Source: Chthoniobacter flavus Ellin428
GTDB taxonomy: Bacteria > Verrucomicrobiota > Verrucomicrobiia > Chthoniobacterales > Chthoniobacteraceae
Length of the DNA: 64,000 nt
Assembly (NCBI RefSeq): GCF_000173075.1
Contig: NZ_ABVL01000006.1
Span: 248,001 to 312,000, forward strand
Reading direction: 5' to 3'
Part shown: piece by piece, positions 44,854 through 53,172 of the stretch
How the letters are laid out: every line of letters begins with the position of its first letter
Numbering within the stretch: the stretch's first letter is position 1
Translations under genes and position numbers: made by a program
Notes under the pieces: generated by a model
Database searches by the model: none
Told to the model about the DNA's origin: nothing
The model's input: only the letters and a program-made list of their open reading frames with translations

Positions 44854-45879
44854 TCAGCGCGAGAAGCTTTGCAGGGCGCGCAGTTTTTCCAGGGCGCGGC
44901 CGGAGTCGATTTGTTCCCGGGCCAGCGCGAGGCCGGCGGCGAGGTCCTTGGTGAGACCGGTGATGACAAAACCCGCGGCGGCATTGAAAAGCACGATGTC
45001 ACGCTTCGCGCCGCGCTCAGTGCCGTCGATGATCGCAGTCAGTATCGCCGCGTTGTGTGCGCAATCGCCGCCGCGCAAATCCTCGATCGTGCATGTCGCC
45101 AGGCCGAGTTCGGTGGGATCGACGGTGCGCTCATCAATGAGCCCATCGCTCAACGCATGCACCATGCTGGGACCGGTGAGCGAAAGCTCATCCATGCCCC
45201 GGCCGTGCACCGCCCACGCACAGGCGCGGCCGAGCACGCCCATCGCTTCCGCGTATTTCGGCAACAGCAGCGGCGAGTAGATGCCCACGAGTTGATAGGG
45301 CGGACGCGCCGGATTGAGCAGCGGGCCGAGCAGATTGAAAATCGTCGGCACGCCTTGCGCGGCCAGCGTCTTGCGCACCGGCCCGATCGCCTTGTAAGCC
45401 GGATGATACGCCGGCGCGAAAACGAACCCGAGCCCGTGCGCCTCGATGCAACGGCGCAAATCCGCCGGCGAGAGATCGATCTGCACGCCAAGACGTTCGA
45501 GGACATCGGCGCCGCCGCACTTGCTGGTGATGGCGCGGTTGCCGTGTTTCACCACGCAGGCCCCGCCGGCGGCGAGGACGAACATCGCCGTGGTCGAAAT
45601 ATTGAAGAGCTCCAGCTTGTCGCCGCCCGTGCCGCAGATATCGATCATCGGCCCCGGCAGCTTTTCCGGGTCGAGACCAGGATCGACCGCGCGAGCGAGC
45701 AATGCCTGCACGAAGCCGGCAATCTCGCGGGCCGTCTCGCCCTTGTCGCGCAGCGCGCGAAGGAAATCCGCCTTGGCTGTCTCGGCGACCTCTTCCGAAG
45801 TCAGCGCGGCAACGGCGTGCTCGATCTGGGCGGCGTCGAGATCGCGCCCCGCGCGTAATTCCGCAGTGAGATCTTCCAT
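44854..45879 (-). CDS. trpD: anthranilate phosphoribosyltransferase
   Basis: A 341-residue TrpD. ATG 45879 (MEDLTAELRAGRDLD) is used; the longer open frame upstream is a shadow of the zinc-ribbon gene. Motifs: DICGTGGDKLELFNIST near 78 (PRPP site), KHGNRAITSKCGGADVLERL near 107, and HPAYKAIGPVRKTL near 155. It transfers the phosphoribosyl group to anthranilate in tryptophan synthesis. It lies 8 bp after the zinc-ribbon gene, so it is in that operon rather than a trp operon. Confidence 0.95.
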   Translation of the reverse strand: MEDLTAELRAGRDLDAAQIEHAVAALTSEEVAETAKADFLRALRDKGETAREIAGFVQALLARAVDPGLDPEKLPGPMIDICGTGGDKLELFNISTTAMFVLAAGGACVVKHGNRAITSKCGGADVLERLGVQIDLSPADLRRCIEAHGLGFVFAPAYHPAYKAIGPVRKTLAAQGVPTIFNLLGPLLNPARPPYQLVGIYSPLLLPKYAEAMGVLGRACAWAVHGRGMDELSLTGPSMVHALSDGLIDERTVDPTELGLATCTIEDLRGGDCAHNAAILTAIIDGTERGAKRDIVLFNAAAGFVITGLTKDLAAGLALAREQIDSGRALEKLRALQSFSR

Positions 45880-45887
45880 CGTGACCA

Positions 45888-46997
45888 CTAGCGTTGATGC
45901 GAGCCGGCGATGGCCAGGAGGATGAGGATGACGACGATGACCGCCAGCGCGGTGAGCAGGATCTTCACCCAGCTCAACGGATGCTTGCCGGCGATGGCGC
46001 CGGTGTAGCCGTTGACCACGACCTGGAAAGTCTGCGCGCCGTAGGTATAGGCGAGCACCCACACCGGCACGAGAATGTGCTTGAAGGTCTGGCCCGCGTA
46101 ATCGGAACTCACCTGGAGCATGCGATGCGTGTCGCCGGGCACCTGCTGGGCGCACATCTGCTGGAGTTGCGCGTCCATGTTCTCGCGCGCTTTCTGCGCG
46201 GCGGCCACGAGGTCGATCTGGTATTGCTCCACTACCCAGCCGCTGAGGAAGCCGGGATCGTAGGGCTTGAGATCGGTCGTCGTGGGAAAAGGCTCGATCT
46301 TGCCGAGCAAAGGCGCGGGCACGCCACGCGAGGCGGGCACCAGTTCGTCGTCGAAAAAATGGTCGAGCGCGCCGCCGCTCGGCTCCCAGCGCGTGCGCTG
46401 CACCTGGCGCGATTGCTGTTTGCCGTCCGAGTCGGTGTAATACTCCGTCTCGTAATAGTAGTAGCCGCTCTCCGCTGTCCAATCGGCGTGGGTCTGCGCG
46501 TCGAAAGTCCAGTAGGGCAGATAAATGCCGTGCACTGTGTCAGTCAGCGCGCGCGATTTCAGCGCACTCGGCGCGAACCACACATCGCCGTACCACTTGC
46601 GCACGATGTCGCGCACGTTGGCCTCGGTGATCTTGAATTGCAGCAGACTCTCCGGCCGGATCGGCGCCTTGATATCCTCGACGGGAATGAGAGCCGACGA
46701 GCCGCAGAAATCGCAACGCTGGGCCACGCGCGTAGGATCGAAGACGGTGATCGCCTGACAACTCTGGCACTTCACCGATTTCTTTTCCGTCTGCCAGCCG
46801 CGATCTTCATCGGGGATATTGCGCAGCGCGGTGACGAGATCGTGTTCCTCGATCTCCCCGCCCGCATCGGGCGCGGCTTTCATCGGCGAAGTCGTGCCGC
46901 AAAACGGGCAGACGAGCGCTTGCTTCGCAGGATTCCATTGCGCCTCGGCGCCACACGCCGGGCAGGCAAACTTGGAGCGGGCGGAGATCTCGGCCAT
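45888..46997 (-). CDS. membrane protein with N-terminal double zinc ribbon
   Basis: A 369-residue protein with two zinc-ribbon modules: CPACGAEAQW with VCPFCGTTS (residues about 13-37), and CQSCQAITVF with CDFCGSSAL (about 77-101). A long middle domain with YGIYLPYWTFDAQTHADW-type residues follows, and one C-terminal membrane helix (ILLTALAVIVVILILLAIAG). It resembles proteins found beside SPFH-domain virion-core-like proteins, as here (47337-48464). Function unknown; the tail anchor and ribbons suggest a membrane-associated factor. Confidence 0.7.
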   Translation of the reverse strand: MAEISARSKFACPACGAEAQWNPAKQALVCPFCGTTSPMKAAPDAGGEIEEHDLVTALRNIPDEDRGWQTEKKSVKCQSCQAITVFDPTRVAQRCDFCGSSALIPVEDIKAPIRPESLLQFKITEANVRDIVRKWYGDVWFAPSALKSRALTDTVHGIYLPYWTFDAQTHADWTAESGYYYYETEYYTDSDGKQQSRQVQRTRWEPSGGALDHFFDDELVPASRGVPAPLLGKIEPFPTTTDLKPYDPGFLSGWVVEQYQIDLVAAAQKARENMDAQLQQMCAQQVPGDTHRMLQVSSDYAGQTFKHILVPVWVLAYTYGAQTFQVVVNGYTGAIAGKHPLSWVKILLTALAVIVVILILLAIAGSHQR

Positions 46998-47006
46998 TGG
47001 GGCGAC

Positions 47007-47333
47007 TTAGCGGAAAGTGGGCGGTGACTGCGGCGACAACTGGATGACCTGCTGCGGCGTCGACGGTGGCGCAGCCGGAGCGGGTGTGGCCGATGCCGGT
47101 GCCGGTGTAGCCGCGGCCTTCGGGCTCGGCGTGGCCGGCGCGGTCGAAGGCGGGATCGGGGTTGGCGCTGCCACGGGCGGCAGCGGACCCTTTTCCTTCG
47201 GCGCCATCAGGTAGCCGATGATGATCAAGATCATCATGCCAATGATCGCCACGATGAGCGCGACCTCGAGCAATGTGAAGGCGCGGGATGCAGGACGCGT
47301 GTCCCCACGCGTCGGGAAAGAAACAGACTTCAT
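47007..47333 (-). CDS. small prepilin-like membrane protein with Pro/Ala-rich tail
   Basis: A 108-residue protein. The start MKSVSFPTRGDTRPASRAFT is followed by FTLLEVALIVAIIGMMILII, the type IV prepilin N-methylation and membrane motif, with Ala instead of Gly before Phe. The rest is Pro/Ala-rich. It starts 3 nt after the SPFH stop (47337) and ends 9 nt before the zinc-ribbon start, so all three are one operon. It may be a minor pilin or a protein that only mimics that motif. Confidence 0.68.
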   Translation of the reverse strand: MKSVSFPTRGDTRPASRAFTLLEVALIVAIIGMMILIIIGYLMAPKEKGPLPPVAAPTPIPPSTAPATPSPKAAATPAPASATPAPAAPPSTPQQVIQLSPQSPPTFR

Positions 47334-47336
47334 TAT

Positions 47337-48464
47337 TTAACTCGCGAGAAATTGATCGAGCGCTGCCTTGGTAATGCGCCACGTCGAACCGATCTTTTTG
47401 CCCTTCAAGTCGCCCGCTTCGAGCGACTGCAGCACGTCGGCTTCGGGAAACGCCGAGCACCTTCGCAGCATCCGCCGGGCTCATCAGGTCGGGCGTCGTG
47501 ACGGGTGTGGGGGCCACGCCGGGAATCGGCGGCGGCGACATCTGCGCGGGCTGGGTGCCCTGGCCGGGAATGGGAGGCGGCGCCGCGGGAGGAGTGGCCT
47601 GCGAACCGAGTACTCCGCCCTGTTGCTGCATCATCTGCTGTGCCATGGCCATGCCCACGGCCATTTCGCTGGCGAAGCCGCCGGCTCCGCCGCTCTGGCC
47701 GCTGCCCATGCCCTGGGCCATTTGGAATTTCACGTAGTCGTTCAGGTTCCCACCGCCGCCATCGACGAACGCTTGTCGATTGCCTGCTCGACTTCCGGCG
47801 GCAGGCTCACGTTTTCGAGCACGAAGGTCGTCATCTCCAAACCATACTTGGAGGTCACCACTGGATTGATGAGCGGCAGCAGCGCCGCGCCCACTTCCTG
47901 GTAACGCGCCGCCACATCCAGCACCGGGATCTTGGCCTGCGCGAGCGCTTCGCTGAAGAGCGAGACGATGCGCGAACGCATGGTGTCGGCGAATTCATCG
48001 AGGCGGAAATGCTGGTCGCTGCCCGCCACTTCCTTGAGGAAAAGTTTCGGGTCTGTGATGTGAAAATCGTAGGTGCCAAAGGCGCGCGCCCGCACGATGC
48101 CGAAGTCCGCATCGCGCATCATCACCGGGTTCGACGTGCCCCACTTGTTGCCCGTGAAGAGCCGCGTGTTGAGGTAATACACGTCCGCCTTGAACGGCGA
48201 GCCGAAGCCATACTTCCAGCCCTGCAGCTTGGTCAGGACCGGGATGTTGTCCGTGGTCAGCGTGTATTTGCCGGGACCGAAGGTGTCGCCGAACTGGCCG
48301 ACATACACGAACTGCACCGTCTGCGATTCGCGGACGATGAGCTGTGCGCCATTCTTGATGTTTTTGTCTTCGTCCGGCCAGCGATAGCTGAGCGTGTCGC
48401 GAGAATCATCGGTCCATTCGATGATTTCGATCAGTTCGCCTTTGATGAAGTCCATGAGGCCCAT
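47337..48464 (-). pseudogene. SPFH-domain protein with a C-terminal excisionase-like helix-turn-helix, two frameshifts
   Basis: The first 235 residues (from ATG 48464) are an SPFH/virion-core-like domain (GELIEIIEWTDDSRDTLSYR, PEVEQAIDKRSSM). The frame breaks at CCC 47749-47751, after which QMAQGMGSGQSGGAGG and a Pro/Gln-rich linker follow in another frame; a second break at GGG 47445-47447 leads to EADVLQSLEAGDLKGKKIGS and ends at TAA 47337. That C-terminus, preceded by MSPADAAKVLGVS, matches the HTH_17/excisionase DNA-binding type. The breaks are a missing C/G and an extra one, so sequence error is likely. The gene heads the operon SPFH, prepilin-like, zinc ribbon, trpD. Confidence 0.72.
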
Positions 48465-48568
48465 AGTGGTGTGGTCCTTTCTGCGGGAAGGTTAGGGTTT
48501 GCGCGAGGGAGGATAGCGGAGGGGGGCGGGAGGTCAAAAAAGAAAGGCGGAACATCCGTTGAAGGCAG

Positions 48569-48686
48569 AACATCCAACATCCAACGTTCAACATTGCCCC
48601 CACGGCACCGCGGGCGTCTCGCAAAGCCTCGGCTCAACATCCAATGGCGCAAGCGCGCGGCGGGGACGGGACCCCGATTGGATATT
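48569..48686. repeat. word repeat related to palindrome A
   Basis: CATCCAACATCCAACGTTCAAC-type words (48569-48594) and a second run at 48635-48663 carrying CCAATGGCGC, AGCGCG and GGCGG, followed by ATTGGATATT. The core matches that of 9885-9974 with only single-base changes. It lies in the 334-bp gap before the SPFH gene, next to the element at 48692-48794; no gene is seen there. Confidence 0.75.
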
Positions 48687-48691
48687 CCGCT

Positions 48692-48794
48692 GGGAGGGGC
48701 GACTTTCTAGAAAAGACCCTGCGTCGCGAAGCGCCGCCCCAAAGGTGGCGCTTCGCGCGATGGGTGGGTCGGCGACTGGAAAGTCGCCGCTCCC
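48692..48794. repeat. second copy of the palindromic core at 18009-18117, inverted
   Basis: This 103-bp segment matches the reverse complement of 18009-18117 over its full length (GGGAGGGGCGACTTTC, CTGCGTCGCG, GGCGCTTCGCGCG and GTCGCCGCTCCC blocks). Differences are concentrated in stem pairs; the 26-bp palindrome of the first copy is replaced by a shorter GGCGACT/AGTCGCC stem. It ends 4 nt from the stop of the gene at 48799. Confidence 0.82.
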
Positions 48795-48798
48795 AGTG

Positions 48799-51700
48799 CT
48801 ACTTCCGCAGGCTTTCGAGCCAGGCCAGCAGGTTCTGCAGGTCTGTGATGGTGAAGGAATTGAGCAGGCCTTCCGGCATGATCGACTTGTCGCGCTTGCC
48901 GCGCTCGGCGATGTCCGCTTTTTCGAGGGTTACTGCCTGGCCCGCGATGTTGCGCACGTCCACGCTGTCGCCGCCTTCGCGAGTCACGAAACCTTCGATT
49001 TGCTCACCCTTCTTCGTCTTGAACCACTGGCTCTCGAAACCTTGCGCAATCTTGGCGCTCGGCTTGAGGATCGATTCGGTGAGCGTGGCGCGGTCGTAAA
49101 TTTTCACCACGGCGCTGAGGATTGGGCCCTTCGGTGGCTCGTCGGGGTTGATCGTGTGGCAGGCGATGCAGCCGGCCTTGAGGAACATCTGCTGGCCTTC
49201 CTTGGCGTCACCGCCCTTTTGCACGCCGGCGAAGATTTCGTCGTAGGTCATCGAGCCGATGAGCTTCTGCGGCACGCCAGTGTCTTTGAGCCCGAGCTTC
49301 TGGTAAGCGAAGAGCGCGGCCTCGGCCACGGCGTTGTTCGGGTTGTTGAGATTCGCCTTCACCAGCTCGGCGAGCGGCTTCGCTCCGGAACGCGCGATGG
49401 CATGGAGCAGAGCAGCGGCCGTCTCCGGCTTGTCGAAGCTCTTCTCCACATCCTTCTTCGCCGCTTCGCGCTCGTTCTGGCGGCCCACGCGGCCGGTGGC
49501 CAAATTCACCAGCACCGTCGCGGCGAGTTGGCGTCGCTGTTCGCGGGCGGTGTCCTGGGCAGTCCCCGTAGCGCCGGCGACGACGACGCCTTTGATGGCA
49601 TTGCCGTGCAGGAGGGAATTATATTCGTTCACCCACTTCGCATTGTGCCCGCCGCGGGTGAAATCCTCGAAGACCTGGGTGAGCTTGGCGTCCGGCAGAT
49701 CGTGTCCGGCGAGTGGCGCGAAGGCCTCGACCGCGCCCGGGAAGACGGTGCCGTTTTCCGAATTGGCGGTGAAGATGCGCAGTCCGCGAACGCGCAATTC
49801 CGGCGCTTCCTTGTCATTGGAGACGATTTCCTGCAGCGCCTTGATCGCTTCCGGCGGCATCGATTTGTCGTTGCGCACCATGCCCTCAATGGCGGTCAGC
49901 TTGGCCGGCGTATCGCTGCCCGCTTTCTGCAGCATGAGTTCGACCAGCCCGGGGAAGGCAACCTTGCACTGATACATACGCTGCACGAGCCACTTCGAGT
50001 CGTCCGCATTGGAAGCGTCGAGCGCCTTTTTCAGCGCGGCGCTGATTTTGTCCGTCTCGCTCCACGAGATGGGCTGGTAAACCGGTCCCGTCGTGTCGGG
50101 GCGCGTGCTCCACCACACCGTCGGGCTTTCATAAGGCGCGTCCTCATTGGCCAGACGGCAGAGGGCGTTGAGGATGCCGCGGCGCTCTTCGCCCTGGGCC
50201 CCGGAGAGGCGCTGGATGAGGCCGTCCACGACCTTCGGATCGTAAATGCCGTAGAGCGCCTTGAGCGCACCGGACTTCACTTTCTCGTCCGCCGAATCGA
50301 GGGCATTGAGGCAAACATCGATGGCCTTGAATGCGCGCAGGGTGCGGAAGGCGACGTGGGCAATGATCGGGTCGGCGTCTGCGACCAACGGAAGAACGGC
50401 CGGCGCCGTCTCCGTTTTGTCCAGACGTCGCAGCGACGTCATGGCCGCGAGGCGCACCCGCGGGTTGGCGTCCGAAAGCCCTTCCGTCAACGCGCTGGAC
50501 AATGCGAGGCCTTTGCCGACGCGCTGGTTTTCGTCGCCAAGTTCCTCGAGCACGAATTCGCGGAGCTCGGGCACTTTCAAGAAGGCGGCCAGATTGACGA
50601 CCGAGCGTTCCTGGCGGCAGTACTTTTGTCCGAAGGTTTCCAGGGCGGCTACGCGGGCGCCGATGGTCAGCGATTTATCGGCCACGATCTTGAGCAACCC
50701 GTCTTCGACGGGACCGCTGAGCGTGTAGTTGCTGCCCGAGGCGCTGCCCGCTTCCACCGGATTGCCCGCCGGCAGTTTGTATTTGCCTGCCAGGATTTGT
50801 CGCTGGGCGGCCAGACGGAGGACAGCGCTGGGCGAAGCGATCGCCTTGAGCAGTGTGTTGAGATCTCCATTCGTCAAATCCGGCACCTCCACCTTCGGTG
50901 CATCCTTCTTCTTCACCTCCAGCACGTAGCCAGCGTAGGGCCCGTTGTAGTTGAAGGTCGCACCTTCCCAGCTCGTGATGTAGAGGCGTCCGCTTGCGTC
51001 CACGTCGATATCCGTTGGGCGGGTGAGGGCGAGCCACTTTTTCTGCGGTGTCGCGGAGCGCTCCCAAGCCGGGCGCGGGTCTTTGCTCTCGGCCTTGGTC
51101 AGCTTGTAGCCGGCGCCGTTTTGCACGAGATCGTCGTGATAGAAGATGCCACCCACGCCCCACTCCACGGTGAAAAGGCCCTTTGGCAAGCCGGGTTCAT
51201 CGATCCAGATTGAGCCGCACGGGCTGCCACCGCCGAAGTCGGCCATCGTTTCGATCATGTCTTCGTTGAAGTTCTTGAAGAGCATGGGGTAGCCCATGTG
51301 CGCGCCGGGCGGGTGGAAGCTGAGACGATCGTTCCAACCGCCACCGTCGTTGGTGTTGTCGCGGGTGAAGACGTCGAGGGTGGGCGTCACCGAGACGTCG
51401 TAAATGTTACGCGTGCCTTCCACGAAGAGCTCCAGGCCGGTGCCGTCCGGGCGGATGCGCACCACACCGCCGCCGCGATGGGTGAGCGTGCGGCCATCCG
51501 TGCCCTTGGCATTGATGCAGCCGTAATCGCCCATGGCGATGTAGATGTAGCCATCGATGGCCAGCCGGCAGCCATTGGTCGTGTGATCGGCACCGCGGAA
51601 GCCGAGGTCGAAGCCGAGCCCGGTGAGGATATCTTTCTGGCGGGTGGCTTTGCCTTCGCCGGTGTCGTCGTAATAGGCGGTGAGATTTGGCGGGTGCATC

Positions 51701-52110
51701 ACGTAGAGCACGCCGGGGCCGTCGCCCTTCGGGCCGTCCCAGATCACGCCGCGCGGACTTTCCACTTCGCAAAAGGTTTTCACCTCGTCGGCATGGCCGG
51801 TCCCCTTGGTGTCGCGCAGGCGCAGCACCTTGCCGCGGGCCTTGCCGGCTTCATTGCGATCGCGGCCGAGCGAACCATTTTCGTCCACGGCGACGAAGAG
51901 CGTGCCGTCCGGCGCGGCGCTCACGGAGGTCGGGTAGCCGGCCATCGGCGGCTTGGCAAAAACGGTGGCCTCGTAACCCTCGGGCAGCGTGACCGTCTTC
52001 AGGATCTCCGCCTCGGAGCGTTCGGGAAGTTGATCGCCTTTCTTTTGGGCCGAGGCAGGCAACGCCAGGGTCAAGCCGCAGAGGAAGGATAGGGCAAAAC
52101 GGTGGGACAT
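48799..52110 (-). CDS. PVC-type membrane-bound dehydrogenase with HEAT repeats and haem-binding site
   Basis: An 1103-residue exported protein. Signal peptide (FALSFLCGLTLALPASA), then an N-terminal beta-propeller region (LPEGYEATVFAKPPMAGYP, SVSAAPDGTLFVAVDENGSL, DNTNDGGGWNDRL) as in PVC-type membrane-bound dehydrogenases, a long HEAT/PBS repeat region (about residues 430-900) and a C-terminal cytochrome-c-like module with CIACHTINPDEPP (CxxCH haem motif) near residue 985. These proteins are typical of Planctomycetes and Verrucomicrobia; the substrate is probably a sugar-type alcohol, unproved. Confidence 0.88.
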   Translation of the reverse strand: MSHRFALSFLCGLTLALPASAQKKGDQLPERSEAEILKTVTLPEGYEATVFAKPPMAGYPTSVSAAPDGTLFVAVDENGSLGRDRNEAGKARGKVLRLRDTKGTGHADEVKTFCEVESPRGVIWDGPKGDGPGVLYVMHPPNLTAYYDDTGEGKATRQKDILTGLGFDLGFRGADHTTNGCRLAIDGYIYIAMGDYGCINAKGTDGRTLTHRGGGVVRIRPDGTGLELFVEGTRNIYDVSVTPTLDVFTRDNTNDGGGWNDRLSFHPPGAHMGYPMLFKNFNEDMIETMADFGGGSPCGSIWIDEPGLPKGLFTVEWGVGGIFYHDDLVQNGAGYKLTKAESKDPRPAWERSATPQKKWLALTRPTDIDVDASGRLYITSWEGATFNYNGPYAGYVLEVKKKDAPKVEVPDLTNGDLNTLLKAIASPSAVLRLAAQRQILAGKYKLPAGNPVEAGSASGSNYTLSGPVEDGLLKIVADKSLTIGARVAALETFGQKYCRQERSVVNLAAFLKVPELREFVLEELGDENQRVGKGLALSSALTEGLSDANPRVRLAAMTSLRRLDKTETAPAVLPLVADADPIIAHVAFRTLRAFKAIDVCLNALDSADEKVKSGALKALYGIYDPKVVDGLIQRLSGAQGEERRGILNALCRLANEDAPYESPTVWWSTRPDTTGPVYQPISWSETDKISAALKKALDASNADDSKWLVQRMYQCKVAFPGLVELMLQKAGSDTPAKLTAIEGMVRNDKSMPPEAIKALQEIVSNDKEAPELRVRGLRIFTANSENGTVFPGAVEAFAPLAGHDLPDAKLTQVFEDFTRGGHNAKWVNEYNSLLHGNAIKGVVVAGATGTAQDTAREQRRQLAATVLVNLATGRVGRQNEREAAKKDVEKSFDKPETAAALLHAIARSGAKPLAELVKANLNNPNNAVAEAALFAYQKLGLKDTGVPQKLIGSMTYDEIFAGVQKGGDAKEGQQMFLKAGCIACHTINPDEPPKGPILSAVVKIYDRATLTESILKPSAKIAQGFESQWFKTKKGEQIEGFVTREGGDSVDVRNIAGQAVTLEKADIAERGKRDKSIMPEGLLNSFTITDLQNLLAWLESLRK

Positions 52111-52178
52111 AGTCCCAAATCATTCCGGGTACGGCGAATCCTTAGCGAGATTTGTTTTCGGTGGGGGCTGCGGGATTT

Positions 52179-52250
52179 CTTAATCTTAATCTTAATCGTA
52201 ATCTTACTCCACCGGGGGAATGAGGATTAAGATTACGATTAAGATTAAGA
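52179..52250. repeat. word palindrome H (CTTAATC/GATTAAG)
   Basis: Arms 52179-52206 and 52225-52250 are reverse complements of TCTTAATC/GATTAAGA-type words with a GC-rich loop. The word pattern, including the TCGTAATC variant, is the same as in 36709-36796. It lies 24 nt from the stop of the gene at 52275. Confidence 0.85.
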
Positions 52251-52274
52251 GGCTCTTCGATATGCCAGACATCC

Positions 52275-52952
52275 CTACGGCGTGATCGTCACCGACTTGA
52301 TGTAGAGCGTCCCGTGTCCCGGCGTGACCAGCACGTGAAAGGTCACATCCTGCCCACCGCCGACATCCTCCCAGCGGACCTTCATTTTCTTCCAATCGCT
52401 GCCCGGGGTCGCGGCATCGAGCTTGTACATATAATTGTCCCGCTTATCGAGCCGCATGAGCACATCGCTCTTCGGATGGACCAGCGCCGACCAATACCAA
52501 AACGTGCCCGGTTTCCAGGCGATCTCCCGGTCGAAGACGATGGCTTTGTCGTTCATCTTGAAATCCTGGGAGGCCTTGTAGGTCACCTCCGCATTCACGG
52601 TGTCCATTTCCTTGGGCGTGCGGAATTTCTGGGAGAAATCCGCGAACTGCGTGGACTTGAGCTTGATCTCCACGATCGGCGTCGTGCCGGGTTTCTGGGC
52701 CGCGGCGGGTGCGCCCGCTGGCGTGGTGCCCGTGCCGGGCGAGGCCACGGGTGGAAGCAGGCTGTTGCGGGAATCGTCAGTCGTCGAGATCGTGCCGTCC
52801 GGCTTGAGGTAAACCACCTGGCCGTCGCCCATCCAGCGGGATTTGCCTTTGGCGAAATCGCCGTTTTCCAAGCCATCGGCGGACATCGCCGTTGTTGCGC
52901 CGGCAAGCATGAAGCCGCCAGCCACCAGTAAGCCGCACATCAAATGACGCAT
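52275..52952 (-). CDS. exported protein with a carbohydrate-binding-like domain, unknown function
   Basis: A 225-residue protein from ATG 52952 (MRHLMCGLLVAGGFMLAGAT), with a signal peptide, then LENGDFAKGKSRWMGDGQVV and a C-terminal jelly-roll pattern (VTFHVLVTPGHGTLYIKSVT). A Pro/Thr/Gly-rich linker lies near 50-80. ATG 53000 would add a non-signal extension and is rejected. It is similar in style to the proteins at 24792 and 27306. No catalytic motif; it is divergent from sucA with 220 bp between. Confidence 0.6.
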   Translation of the reverse strand: MRHLMCGLLVAGGFMLAGATTAMSADGLENGDFAKGKSRWMGDGQVVYLKPDGTISTTDDSRNSLLPPVASPGTGTTPAGAPAAAQKPGTTPIVEIKLKSTQFADFSQKFRTPKEMDTVNAEVTYKASQDFKMNDKAIVFDREIAWKPGTFWYWSALVHPKSDVLMRLDKRDNYMYKLDAATPGSDWKKMKVRWEDVGGGQDVTFHVLVTPGHGTLYIKSVTITP

Positions 52953-53172
52953 AATTTTGAATCCGGGGGTGAGGGTATGAGAGTAAAGACGTAGTTGCAC
53001 GTCTGTTTATTAAGGAAATGGCGAGGGTTGTTACCGATGGTGGGCATTTTTCCCAGTTTCACCCCGTGGCGGTTTTGCGATCCATCTCAGCCATTCATCA
53101 GTTTTACTTATTTTATTAATTTCGTTTGGTCGCTCTGAAGGGTGTGCTTAGATTCCAAACCCAATTTTCTTT

